Source: Pseudo-nitzschia pungens (Eukaryota > Bacillariophyta > Bacillariophyceae > Bacillariales > Bacillariaceae). Taken from it: a DNA stretch of 64,000 nt. Positions 1 to 10,611 of the stretch are shown piece after piece. A program made the translations under genes and the position numbers. The notes beneath the pieces were generated by a model. The model was not told the origin of the DNA. It was given only the letters and a program-made list of their open reading frames with translations, and made no database searches. The DNA lies in assembly GCA_037355855.1 (NCBI GenBank), contig CM074761.1:5537346-5601345 (forward strand), read 5' to 3'. Numbering within the stretch: the stretch's first letter is position 1; each line of letters starts with the position of its first letter.

Positions 1-358
1 TGCCTTCACCACTGACCACCAATGTATGGTAGTACGGTAAACCTTAGGATAGAATAATAGTTTCGAATCACTATGTACGTTACGTATGTACAGAAGGTAC
101 AGGTATTGTAGATCGTCACACTGAATTTCGCGCCATTTTCTTGTCATGCCGAATTGCCGGAGTTTACAACCTTATCCTTAAAGAAAAAATTCTGCTTCGT
201 ATCATTCTATGATTCATTCTTTTTACGAAGCACGAGTGACAACTGACAACAGCACAACACACTGTTGCTCCAAGAGGGAAGAGAATTGATTGAACAAATA
301 ATAATAGTGGAAACAATCGAAAGTTTTTTCGGCCTGGTTTACGTCTATCGTAAGTTAA
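1..358. other. Upstream region of the MCM9 gene
   Basis: No gene is recognised. The sequence is A+T-rich relative to the following gene. An in-frame TAA at 356 closes the MCM9 reading frame on the 5' side. Confidence 0.4.
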
Positions 359-456
359 GGTCTTACTCGTAATTGGTACAGATTCGTACCCTACAATGTC
401 AACTCTCATCCGCCCAATTCTCCCTCCAGACTCCCGACCCCGATCGAAAACGGACC

Positions 457-3400
457 ATGCCGGCACAGGGTCCACCCTCGTCTCGAGACGGCAGCGGCGA
501 TCGTAGAAACACCAACCAACACCAACAGCAACAGCAGCAGCAGCAGCGGCAACAGCGGCAACCATCCCGATCGCTGGACGGCGGAACGCCTCTGCCGGGC
601 GTCGTACCAGGAGCTGGGTTCTCCCTCCGAGGTCCAGGACCTGTTCAAGAAGCACCTGCTGCGCAACCGCAAGTGCCGGTCCTCCCTGGAAGTCTTGCTG
701 TCGGCGGAGAGTCGGACCACCCGGGATTATTCCCTCGAGATCGATGCCTTCGACTTGTTCGAGGCCGACCCGGTGCTGGGGCACTTGCTGCTGAGGTTTC
801 CCAACACTCTGGTGCCCCTTCTGGAACAGGCCATTGTCGAGGCCCAGACCGATCTGAAGGCGCAGCTGGAAGAAGAGGATGAACAGAACGAGCGGGAACA
901 ACAACAACAACAAGAAGATCGAGAAGAAGAAGAGGAACGAGACGAAGGACACCACCGATCATCAAGCGAGGACGAATCCAACACCGGGAGGGGACGTCGT
1001 TTCAGGAGAACAAAGGCAAGCTCCAAATCCAAATCCAAGTCCAAATCCAAATCCAAATCCAAATCCAAATCCAAATCCAAATCCAAAGCAACCAAAAACA
1101 ACGCTATCCAAACCAATGCAATCCCAATCCCAATCCCAATCCCCCACCGATCCGTCAAGGGAAACGCCGGATCCCGGGTCCACGCCCGCATCTTCCACCT
1201 CCCCCCGACCTGTTCCCGAACCTCTGTCGCCTGCGAAGCCAACGACGTGGGAAAGATCGTCCAGCTCTCGGGAACGGTGGTCCGGACTTCCACGGTCCAG
1301 ATGTACGAGTCGGCCCGGACCTACAAGTGCACCGGCAAAAAGGGCTGCTCCCGGACCTTTGTGCAGGAGGCGGACCTCGAGCAGGCCAACAACGCCATGG
1401 TGGTCCCGGACCGGTGCCCCCTCTACACCGAGGAGGGCGACCGCTGCGGGGGGACCAACCTCCGGCCCACGCCGGACGGATCCGTCCACACGGATTACCA
1501 GGAGATCAAGATACAGGAGGCGGCATCCCGGATCGGCGTCGGAAACATCCCCCGGTCGCTGCTGATCAAGCTCCAGCACGACCTGGTGGACTCGTGCCAG
1601 CCGGGGGACGAGGTGGTGGTGGTGGGGATACTCCTAGCGCAGTGGCAGCAAAACGCCGCGCAGCCCGGGCTCGAGTGCGGGGTGGGCATGGCCCTCAAGG
1701 CCCACTCGGTGCGGGTCACCCAGGAAAACGGTGCCTCCGCTTCCGCTTCCGCCTCCTCCTCGGCCTATTTCGCCGGCGACTCGCGGGTCGGGGAGCTCCA
1801 AAAGTACCGGAAGGAATTCGACGACTTTTGGGAAGCCGGGGGACGCCGGGACTACCCGATCGCGGCGCGGGATTTCATCTGCACGGCGGTCTGTCCCAAG
1901 CTGTACGGACTCAAGGTGATCAAGCTCGCCCTGCTCCTCACCCTGATCGGGGGAGTGGCGTCGAATTCCCTCGACGATGGCGATGGCGATGGCGATGGCG
2001 ATAGAAATGGCAATGAAAATCACAATGACGAGGGGGAACGCAATGCCTTTTCCGGTACAGGATTCCACCCCTCGCTGCGTCCGGAATCCTTCCGGGTAAT
2101 CCCGGTGACGGAAGCTTCCTCGTCCAACATGTACTACGAGCCCCAACATTACCAGCACCACAACGCGAGTGCGAACGCCAGCGCGAACGCCAGCGCTGCC
2201 AATTCCAAGCACGGGGGGAAGAAAAACCGCAATGCTACTGCGGCTAAGAGCGCCGGGACGAACACCTCGGTTCAGACCCGGCGGAGGGACATGTCCCACA
2301 TGCTCCTGATCGGGGATCCCGGAACCGGCAAATCGCAGGTCTTGCGCTTCGCGGCAGCACTGTGCTCGCGGTCGGTCCTCACCACCGGCGTGGGAACCAC
2401 CTCGGCCGGTCTGACCTGCGCCGCGGTCCGGGAGGGGAACGGAAAGGAGGTGGGTTCCGACGCTGCGCACCGTACCGTGCCCCGGATGGTGCTCGCTGCT
2501 GTTTGCTGTTTGCTGTTTTGTCTTTTGTTTTTGGGTTTGGGTTGGAAACATCGATCGAACCATTGCGCGCGGAGGAACCGCTTCCGTCTCGAACGATACC
2601 GTGCTCGCACGCTGGCCTTGATTTTGGTTCGGACTGCGAACCGTACAGTACTGTATGCGCTCTTCCTCACACACCCCTCTCTTCCTGCACAATGTTTGGG
2701 CATCCCACCAGTTTGCTCTCGAAGCCGGCGCGCTCGTCCTGGCCGACAAGGGCATCTGCTGCATCGACGAATTCGGTTGCATCCGCAACGAGGACCGGAC
2801 CACCATCCACGAAGCCATGGAACAACAGACACTCTCCATCGCCAAGGCCGGCATCGTCTGCAAGCTCAACTGCCGCGCCACGGTCATTGCCGTCATGAAC
2901 CCAAAGAATTGCATCTACGACAACCAGTTGTCCCTCGCTCAGAACACGGGCCTCGGGACACCCCTTCTCTCGCGGTTCGATCTCATCTTCAAGCTGGTGG
3001 ATTCCTCCGACGCCGAGAGGGACAGCAACGTCACCAAATACCTCCTCAACCGGGCCATCCAGGGCACCGGGTTCGAGTGTTCCTCCGGTGCCAACGCCCA
3101 CACCACCATCGCCGGCGAGGACGCTCCCTGGCCCATGGAAAAACTCCGGGCCTACATTGCCACGGTCAAGGACCGCTTCAAGCCGGTAATCACCGACGAG
3201 GCCGCGCGGCTCCTAGAGGCGCACTACGAACTGGTCCGGTCCAACCCGGGCCAGCAGTCCTCGGCGATCCCGGTGACGGTCCGATTCCTCGAGTCGCTGA
3301 TCCGGCTCTCGCAGGCCCACGCCCGGCTCATGTACCGAAACGTCGTGACGCTCGAGGACGCCGTGGCCGTCTTGCGGGTGGTGGAATGCAGCGCCTATGC

Positions 3401-3869
3401 CTACGGGGGATTCGACGGCGGGAACGCGGACGACCCCGAAAAAATCTTGTACTCCGATCCGATGCACGTCGACACGCACCACCACCTCTGCTACCCGCCC
3501 GACGAAGACTTTGTGGTCTTTGAGTACAACATTCTAAAGCGCTACGACATGCTGGAATACATGTCGAACGAGCTGCGGAACCAGGCGCTCGCGCTGCTGG
3601 AGGGAGGGGACGACAACGACGGCAACGAGAACGACGAATTCGGATTCGGATTCGGATTCCACGACCACCAACGGACGGGGGTTTGCGGGAGCGCGGCGAC
3701 GTGGAACAACGTCCGGAATCCACGCGATCGGCCGTCGAACGTTGCGATGGAAGACCACTACGGACGGTCCTACTTTTCGCCCGGGGGTCGGCACGCGCAG
3801 GCACCAACGCAGACGCAGACGCAGACGTCTCTCGACTCCGACACGACCAAGCGCCGAAGGCTTCGGTGA
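457..3869 (+). CDS. MCM9: MCM9-type minichromosome maintenance helicase
   Basis: This is an MCM-family AAA+ helicase; MCM9 works with MCM8 in homologous-recombination repair in the nucleus. Exon 1 encodes the N-terminal MCM fold with a four-Cys zinc ribbon (KCTGKKGC then [12 protein letters not shown]). It then carries Walker [10 protein letters not shown] phase-0 intron (2450-2711, GTGGGT...CCACCAG) joins NGKE to [12 protein letters not shown]. Exon 2 has the MCM Walker B CCIDEF, the stretch [14 protein letters not shown] and the arginine finger LLSRFD. CCIDEF and the VCKLN segment fit MCM9 better than MCM2-7. The start is unresolved. The conserved frame is open from 359 but has no ATG before the first conserved residues, and the ATGs at 396 and 457 are in other frames. 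A short 5' intron or a base error is needed; 457 is nominal. The Asp/Glu/Lys/Ser-rich linker after residue 60 is low complexity. Confidence 0.85.
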
Positions 3870-4909
3870 TGGATCCAACCAATCTCGGTCGACGGGATGG
3901 CATCATCATCATCATCATCTGCAAAGCCGGCCATCGAGACCTCCGCGGCATCCGGGAGAGACAAAAACCACGGTGCTGCCCGGATTGCGAACGAACGCGT
4001 ATAGTTGCACCGATGAAAAAAAAAAGAAACACTCCCGACCAAAGACACCAGAGGGAAGTAAATAATGGTCCCCCCGATACCGCTGCTACCAAATCCAAGC
4101 AAAAGTTCTTTCCACGGTATTATTTTTATGATACCGAGCTGTATCCCGCCGTCTCCCGTTGCCACCCGATCCACTCCCGCAGCCAACACGTGTCTGGCGA
4201 GAGAGGACCGGTGGTCTTCTACAACGTGCGTACCGCAGGATGCGATGCGATGCGATGCGATGCGATGCGTTCCCAAGAGACAAAAAGAAGCAAAAGTGAG
4301 ACACGCGTCGCGTTGCAGACCATTCCCTCGATCCGATCGGTCAAACGCACCGCGCAACAATCTCGTTGCGCTCTCGACCAATCCGTGCAAAATCCACTCG
4401 CAATCGAATGAACGAATGAAAAAACCGGCGCGGCATCCAAAGGTTCATTCCGGCATCGAATCCATTCAATTATTCATTCATTCATTTATTCATCGGTTCC
4501 AACAGCAACGATTTCATTGTAATGCACCGCGACAGGGACGACAGCAGCAACTCCAACGAATGATTGATTGATTGATTGATTGATTCCGCTCACGGAATGA
4601 GTAGTTTCATGTTTCATTGATATATACAGTATTATCATTATTTATTTAGTTCTTTTGTTTGCGCGTGTCGACGAGAGGCTTTCGATTCATATGGGAGGCC
4701 ACAGAGTTTCGAAAGGCTGTCGATTTGCGACACGACACGACACGACACGACACTGTGCTTCGCACGATTCGTTAGCCCGGTCCTTCCACTGGTGCCATAC
4801 CAATGTTAATACATTAGTATGTAGACTGTAGACTGTAGAGTGATTGGTTGGTGGGTTGGTTGATCGGTTGGTTCCTTCCTTCCGTTCACTTGCACTCCCT
4901 CGCTCTCAC
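3870..4909. other. Convergent intergenic region with short microsatellites
   Basis: It lies between the 3' ends of the MCM9 and EF-hand genes. It contains GATGC-type repeats (about 4236-4268), an ATTG tetranucleotide run (4560-4586) and ACGAC repeats (about 4730-4752). No coding signal is seen. Confidence 0.6.
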
Positions 4910-6779
4910 TCACAGCATCAGAATCACGGCATCGACCGCGCTGACTCCCGCCAGAAAGAGAAAGCTGTTCTTCACCAGATCCCTTCGCTCCCGTCCCCTT
5001 CCCTGGAGGACCCACAGGTCCTGGCGAAAACTCGTGACGAGCTCGGTGCCGATCCGGTCCAGGTGCCGGAGGTGGATCGATTGGACCTCCCGGAACTCGG
5101 CCTCGGAAATCTTGGGCGAGAGCTCGACGTACCGCTTGGTTCCGGCCGTCGTCCAGCTCGCGACCGCGGATGCGACCGGCTGCTGCGATTGCTGCGATGG
5201 TTGCTGCTGTTCGTCCACCAGGACGGACCGGATCTGGTTTCCCTGGTCGGCCTTGTTGGCCCACGCGTAGGCGCACCGCAGCCGGTGGTGTATCTCGATC
5301 TCCACGTCGAAGTGGCGCTTGCAGGTTTGCTGAAAGATCCTGCGCAGCTGCTTCTTGGTCTTGTTCTCGCGTCTCCGTTGCCTCCATCCCGGCTTGGTCT
5401 CGTTGTCGTTGTCGTTGTCATTGTTGCTGCTGCCGTTGTCGCTGCCGTCGCTTCCGAGAGCTCCCCGGACCGGCCCCGTTTCCAGGGCCTCCCCGAACAG
5501 GGCCCGGAGGGCCTCCGTTTCGGTTTCCAGACAGAGGTGCACGGCGTGGTTCATCTCCGCCTCGTCCAGGGCTCCGTCCCCGTCGCAATCCAGGAGTTCC
5601 CACGCGGCCCCCAGTCGGTCGGAGCAGCTCCCGGAGACCGTCGCCACCAGGAATCCCAGGACCCTCCGGAGCGAGACGGTTTCCCTCGAGGCTTCCATCG
5701 CGATTCCCCCGGAGGCGGCCCGGTCGATGTCGCCGTCCGACACGGTGGTCAGGACCGTCCACGAGTCCGAGATCCGGTCGATGGCGGCCCTGGCCAGCAG
5801 CAGGCGGTACCGGGTCACGGCGTTTCGAAAGGCGGGCTCCGGGTATTCGCAGGGCCGCTCACGCGTTTGGTTCTTCGTTTTGGTTTTGTTCTTGCTCGTG
5901 CAGAGCAAAGAGGTTCTCGTCCTCGCCGGCGTCCGAGAGTTCCTCGCGCACCGTTGCCGGATCGAGGTAGTCCCGGATCGGTCCCAGGCATTCCGAGGCC
6001 GGAACGTCCCCGAGGAGGTTGTCGAGTTTGGCCGAGATGTGTTCCAGCTCGATCTCGAGCTCGGTCCGGGACACCCAGCCGTCGTCGTCGTTGTTGTTCG
6101 CTTTCGGTTGCTTTTTCTCCAGCCAGGCCGCAAAGTTCCCCGCGAGGTTTCCGCCGGCCGCGTTCGAAACCATCGGTTCGTCCGCACCGGAATCCGTCCG
6201 ACCGACCACCAGCAAGAGACCGTCGGCCAGGCAGAGATCGAGTCGCTCGTCCCCGGTGGCCAGATCGTCCAGCGAGTGATCGGTCTCGCCCAGCTTGTTC
6301 TTGAGTTCGCCGAGCTTGTCGCGCTTGGCCGACGTGAGGGCAAAGACCCCACCGACCAGGGCCAGATCGCGCTCGGTCGGGATCGGTGCCAGGTGGGAGG
6401 CGATGGTTCCCGTCGTTGCCGCGGAAGGGAGCTCGTCGTCGGTTGCGGTTGCGGATGCAGACATTGGTTCGTGTTGGTCCCTGGCGGTGCTCCCGGAAGG
6501 TGGGGATGGTTTGGACGACGGGGTGGTGGAGAAATACCGGAATCCTTGTTGTTGTTGCTGTTGTTGTTGTTGTTGTTGCTGATGAAGACTCTGATTTGGA
6601 TTCGCTTGCTGTTTCTGCTGCGGACGGTCATAACAATGAAGGTGGGTTTCGCTGGAATGGTGACGGTAGTCGTAGATTTTATGCCCGGCAGCGAGGGACG
6701 AAACGGGAAGACATCTTCGGCGCTTGATTGCCGCCGTCGCAGACGATTGCAGTATTCTGACAACGCTGCTCGGTACCAT
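4910..6779 (-). CDS. EF-hand membrane protein, probably mitochondrial
   Basis: This two-exon gene encodes about 598 residues. Exon 1 is 6779-5863 and exon 2 is 5789-4910. The 73-nt phase-2 intron (GTGAGC...GGCCAG) joins EEPNA to AAIDRISDSW and restores a frame that otherwise stops. The first ~45 residues are rich in Arg, Ser and Ala with no acidic residue, as in a mitochondrial presequence. A poly-Gln tract follows. A canonical EF-hand loop, DCDGDGALDEAE, has Asp at 1, 3 and 5 and Glu at 12, so calcium binding is likely. A second partner loop was not found. The C-terminal NSFLFLAGVSAVDAVILML could be a membrane anchor. I do not recognise the family, and the function is unknown. Calcium sensing at a mitochondrial membrane is inference. 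Confidence 0.7.
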
Positions 6780-8005
6780 GATCAATGATTCGTTTCGATT
6801 GGATTCGATTGGATTCGATTCGTTTTGATTCGATTTGATTCGATTCGAGTTGATGTAATGTGATGTGATGTGATGTGATTTTCTTTCTTTCTTTCTTTCC
6901 GGACGAAACACGCAGAACGAATGAATCGAATCAATCAATTTTCGATACCCCAATCTCGCAATCTATATTTCCGGTGATGGCATTGATTGTCGATTGATCG
7001 ATTGATCGATGGATCGATTGGTGTCTACCGGTGTCCAAGTACGAATAGCACGGCACTCGGGGAAGGTTGTTGCCACGATCGGGATCGTCGTACTTGTACG
7101 TACGGTACGATGCGATGCGATGCGATGCGATGTGAAATGATGAGTGAGTCCCAAGCAAGTTTCCTCCTCTTTCTTTCTTTTTTTTGGACGAGGAGTAATA
7201 CGGGAGTGTTGTTGTCCTTGTTGTTACTGTTAATCTTACTGTTGTTACTGTTACTGAGTTCCGCAATTGTGTTGACCATCGATCATCAACCATCGAGTAA
7301 GTTAACCTTATCACCTCATTTTTCATCATAATTTTTTTACTAAGATTTGCTGTACGTGTACCCGTATTGGAGATCCGAGTTGAAAGCACAATTACTGGTA
7401 TCAGGTAAATTGGTAATTACGTACGATACAACATGGCGTTGATGGTGTTCTACGGTACTGGTATCTCTAGTCCGTGCATCATCCGTATGGCACGATCTCA
7501 CACATCCACAATGGTAATTACCGTATGGTTCATACGAGTGCATCGTTTCCAAAACAGTCTTCGAAACCGGAGCGGAACGAAGCAAAACACTGAACACAAA
7601 ACACGTTCCACAACTCTCTCTCTCTCTCTCTCTCGTCTCTCGAACCTCAAACAACATACGGACTCGACCCATCGATCAATCACTCAATTGATATCGATAC
7701 CACCACGAAAGACTACGGTGAATACCTGGAATTGAATCGATCACTACGAGGCAGCAGCGGAAGCAAGCTGGGAACGTGCAATCCAATAATCCAATCCAAT
7801 CAATTCAATCCAATTCAATTCAATCCAATTCAATTCAATTCAACTCAACTCAATTCAATTCAATTCAATTCAATTCAATTCAATTCAATTCAATTTCAAT
7901 TCAATTCAATTCAATTTCAATTCAATTCGATTCAATTCAATTCAATTCGATTCAATTCAATTCGACCCGATCAATAAGGAATCGAATACACTCCAACCAG
8001 CAAAC
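6780..8005. other. Divergent promoter region rich in microsatellites
   Basis: It separates the EF-hand gene (-) from the cyclophilin-SYF2 gene (+). It holds ATTCG/GATTC repeats (6785-6850), a TTTC run (6882-6898), GATGC repeats (7105-7132), a CT run (7616-7636) and the long AATTC tract listed separately. No gene is seen. Confidence 0.5.
7795..7970. repeat. AATTC pentanucleotide microsatellite
   Basis: About 175 bp of near-perfect CAATT/AATTC repeats with a few one-base interruptions end about 35 bp upstream of the cyclophilin-SYF2 ATG, in the position of its 5' UTR or core promoter. Confidence 0.9.
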
Positions 8006-9897
8006 ATGGTGCAAAAAGCCTTTTTGGAGATCCGCATCGGCAAGCGGCAGCCGCTCCTGCGCCTCGATTTGATCCTCTACGACGACGACGTTCCCAAAAC
8101 GGTCCGCAATTTCGTCCACTACCTCTCGGAGCACAACAACAACAACAACAGCAACAGCAACAACAACACTACCAGCGGGTATCGAAACTCGTGCTTCCAC
8201 CGCATCATTCCGGGATTCATGGCACAGGGAGGGGATTTCGTCAGGGGCGACGGCACCGGTTCCGCGAGCATCTACGGGGAATCCTTTCCGGACGAGAATT
8301 TTCGACACCGACACGATCGACCGGGAGTTTTGTCGTGAGTAGTAACAATAACAATTGCAAGCGCAAAAACGCAAAACCAACAAACAAAGCTTGCTGGCAA
8401 GCTTGCTGGCTTGCCTGCTGGCAGACCGTCAATTCCAATGCCATTCATTGCATGCCGCAAGAACACAAAACAGCATCGAACATCGAACATCGAACATCGA
8501 ACCAATCAGACACTCACGCACCTTTTTCCTGTTTCGTTTCGTTTCGTTTCGTTTCGTTTCGTTTCGTTTCGTTTCGTTTCGTTTCGTTTCGTTTCGTTTC
8601 GTTTCGTTTCGTTTCGTTTCGTGAATACTGTGTGATCCGCTCGCAAAATTCAATTTCTATCATATTACAAATGACAACAATCATCACGACCGCCACCACA
8701 ACCATTGTTTCGCATCAACATTGTCATCGTTGCAAACCACACAACACACAACACACAACACACAAAAACAGCATGGCCAACAGCGGAAGGGACACCAACG
8801 GCTCGCAATTCTTTGTCACGTTTCGGCCGACCCCTCACCTGGATGGCAGGCACGTCGTCTTTGGTCGCGTCGACCTCTCGAAACCAGAAGCGAGAGACGC
8901 CCTGAGGGCACTGGAAACCGTTCGAACCGATCGCACCAACGATCGACCGGTGGCACCCGTGGAAATCGCGGACTGCGGGATCGTAGAAGACGACGAAGAC
9001 AAGGGCAAGGGCAAGGGCAAAGACAAAGACAAAGACAAGCCAGACGAAAAAACAACCTCCCGAGACACCCAGCAATCGAGTTCCAACGCCGTCAACGGCC
9101 CGGTGGGGGACGAGGACGAGAACGAGGTGGAACTTGCCGAAGACGAACACGAACAAGAACGCGACGACGATCCGGAAGAACCCCCCAAGACCCGGGCGGA
9201 GGCCCTGCGGCAACGGATGCGACGACTCAAGATGAAAATGAACCAGGCCCGCAGGCTCAACCAGAAGGAGGTCCTGAAAGAGGGAGAACGCCTCGGGAGC
9301 GCCGAGGGCGCGGCGAAGGCCCGCAGGCGCCAGAAACTCGCGGACCGCGCACGAGACGAACGCACGCAAACCGAGCGCCACTCCCGTGCGGTGGCCGCCG
9401 CCGGGAACATGGACCACAAACACCTCCTCGAGCAGGCCGATTCCAGCCTGCAGCGGGCCCGGGTAAGGGAGCAGAAACAAGTGGCCCGGGAGTTTGCCGT
9501 CAACGACTACCACAATCCGGAGGGGATGCACCGGAACTACGAGCGGAACCTGAGGAGCCTGCGGCGGGCCGCGGGGCCGTTGCCTCCGGAAGGCGACAAC
9601 GGCAACGGCAATGGCAACGGCAATGGCGATTCGCACGCCACCAAAACCTTTGATCCGATCCTGGACGAGTCCGACGAGAAACGGGAGCGGGCCGGGGCCC
9701 GCAACCTGGCGAACGAGCTCCGGAGACGGATCGAGAAGCAAAAGGAAAAGAACAAGCGCAACCGATTGGAGTTCGAGGGAGAGGACGTCACCTGGATCAA
9801 CCAGCGCAACAAGCGGTTCAACCAAAAGATTTCGCGGAATTTCGACGAGCACACGGCGGAGATCAAGCAGAACCTGGAGCGGGGGACGGCGCTCTAG
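8006..9897 (+). CDS. Cyclophilin-SYF2 fusion (PPIase plus splicing factor)
   Basis: This two-exon gene encodes about 484 residues. Exon 1 (8006-8334) joins exon 2 (8772-9897) through a phase-2 intron, GTGAGT...AACAG, giving [18 protein letters not shown]. The N-terminal half is a cyclophilin: [33 protein letters not shown] and DGRHVVFG. The catalytic Arg, Phe, Gln and His are kept. The residue matching Trp121 of human CypA is His (TPHLDG), as in Cyp40, so weak cyclosporin binding is expected. A poly-Asn insert precedes the catalytic Arg. After an acidic, Lys-rich linker, the C-terminal ~220 residues match SYF2/p29 of the Prp19 (NTC) spliceosome complex: [15 protein letters not shown], then [15 protein letters not shown] and [12 protein letters not shown] at the end. 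The frame is open through the linker, so the fusion is not two adjacent genes. The expected role is in the nuclear spliceosome. Confidence 0.85.
8531..8620. repeat. (GTTTC)18 microsatellite inside an intron
   Basis: Eighteen perfect copies of GTTTC lie inside the 437-nt intron of the cyclophilin-SYF2 gene. Length variation here would not change the protein. Confidence 0.95.
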
Positions 9898-10611
9898 CAA
9901 GAGCAACAAACAACAACAGCAACAGCAAGAAGAAGAACAACAAACAACAGCAACAAACAAAGCCCAAAAAAAAACGAACTGTGTTTGCCGTCCAAAAGGT
10001 TGGGCGATGGTGCGCAGTCACGCATCCAATCGTGCATGCATGAACGTATGTATGTAGGTATGTAGGTATGTGTACGTATCGATGACGCAGGATCGAAAAA
10101 TGGTGTTGTTTGTCACCTCGTTCGAGCTAGCATGCAATGCAATGCAATGGTACAACTTTACTGGAAAGCGGAATGATCGGCAAAAGACCATTCTCTGCGC
10201 CGAGGTCTTGGTTCCGAACATGCTGGGGACCCGTGCTTCCCCTCATGAGCTACTGCTACTACTACTACCACCACGCGATGATGCTGCTGCAAGAAATGAA
10301 AGCACGAACACGCACCTTTACACAGCAGAACAATAGAAAAACAACACACACTGCATGAACCGTACCGTACAATACCCGTGCGAACGATCCTTGCTTGTTG
10401 CGTTTCTTCGGTTTCGAGTCCCCGAAGCTCTCATTCCACCCGAACGTGCTGCTGGTCGGCATCGATTGTAGCACGATAAAAACCTTACTCGTGTGTATTA
10501 CTTTTTCAAATCATTTTGAGTATTGCTATGATATTTATTGATTAATAATATATATTATTGTTAACACATTTTGATATAATACACTGCTACTTTTGATCGT
10601 TCGTACACGAA
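9898..10611. other. Convergent intergenic region
   Basis: It lies between the 3' ends of the cyclophilin-SYF2 and jacalin-like genes. It is A+T-rich with AAC and GTATG repeats (10045-10077). No gene is seen. Confidence 0.5.

Noticed and set aside
5863..5900. Frameshift in the EF-hand gene
   Set aside because: A 73-nt GT-AG intron of matching phase (5862-5790) explains the frame change.
4844..6304. Long plus-strand frames opposite the EF-hand gene
   Set aside because: Arg/Pro/Gly-rich composition and no domain; they are shadows of the minus-strand gene.
7732..8072. Ser/Ile/Gln/Phe/Asn repeat proteins upstream of the cyclophilin-SYF2 gene
   Set aside because: They are translations of the AATTC microsatellite; they overlap the real ATG and have no independent support.
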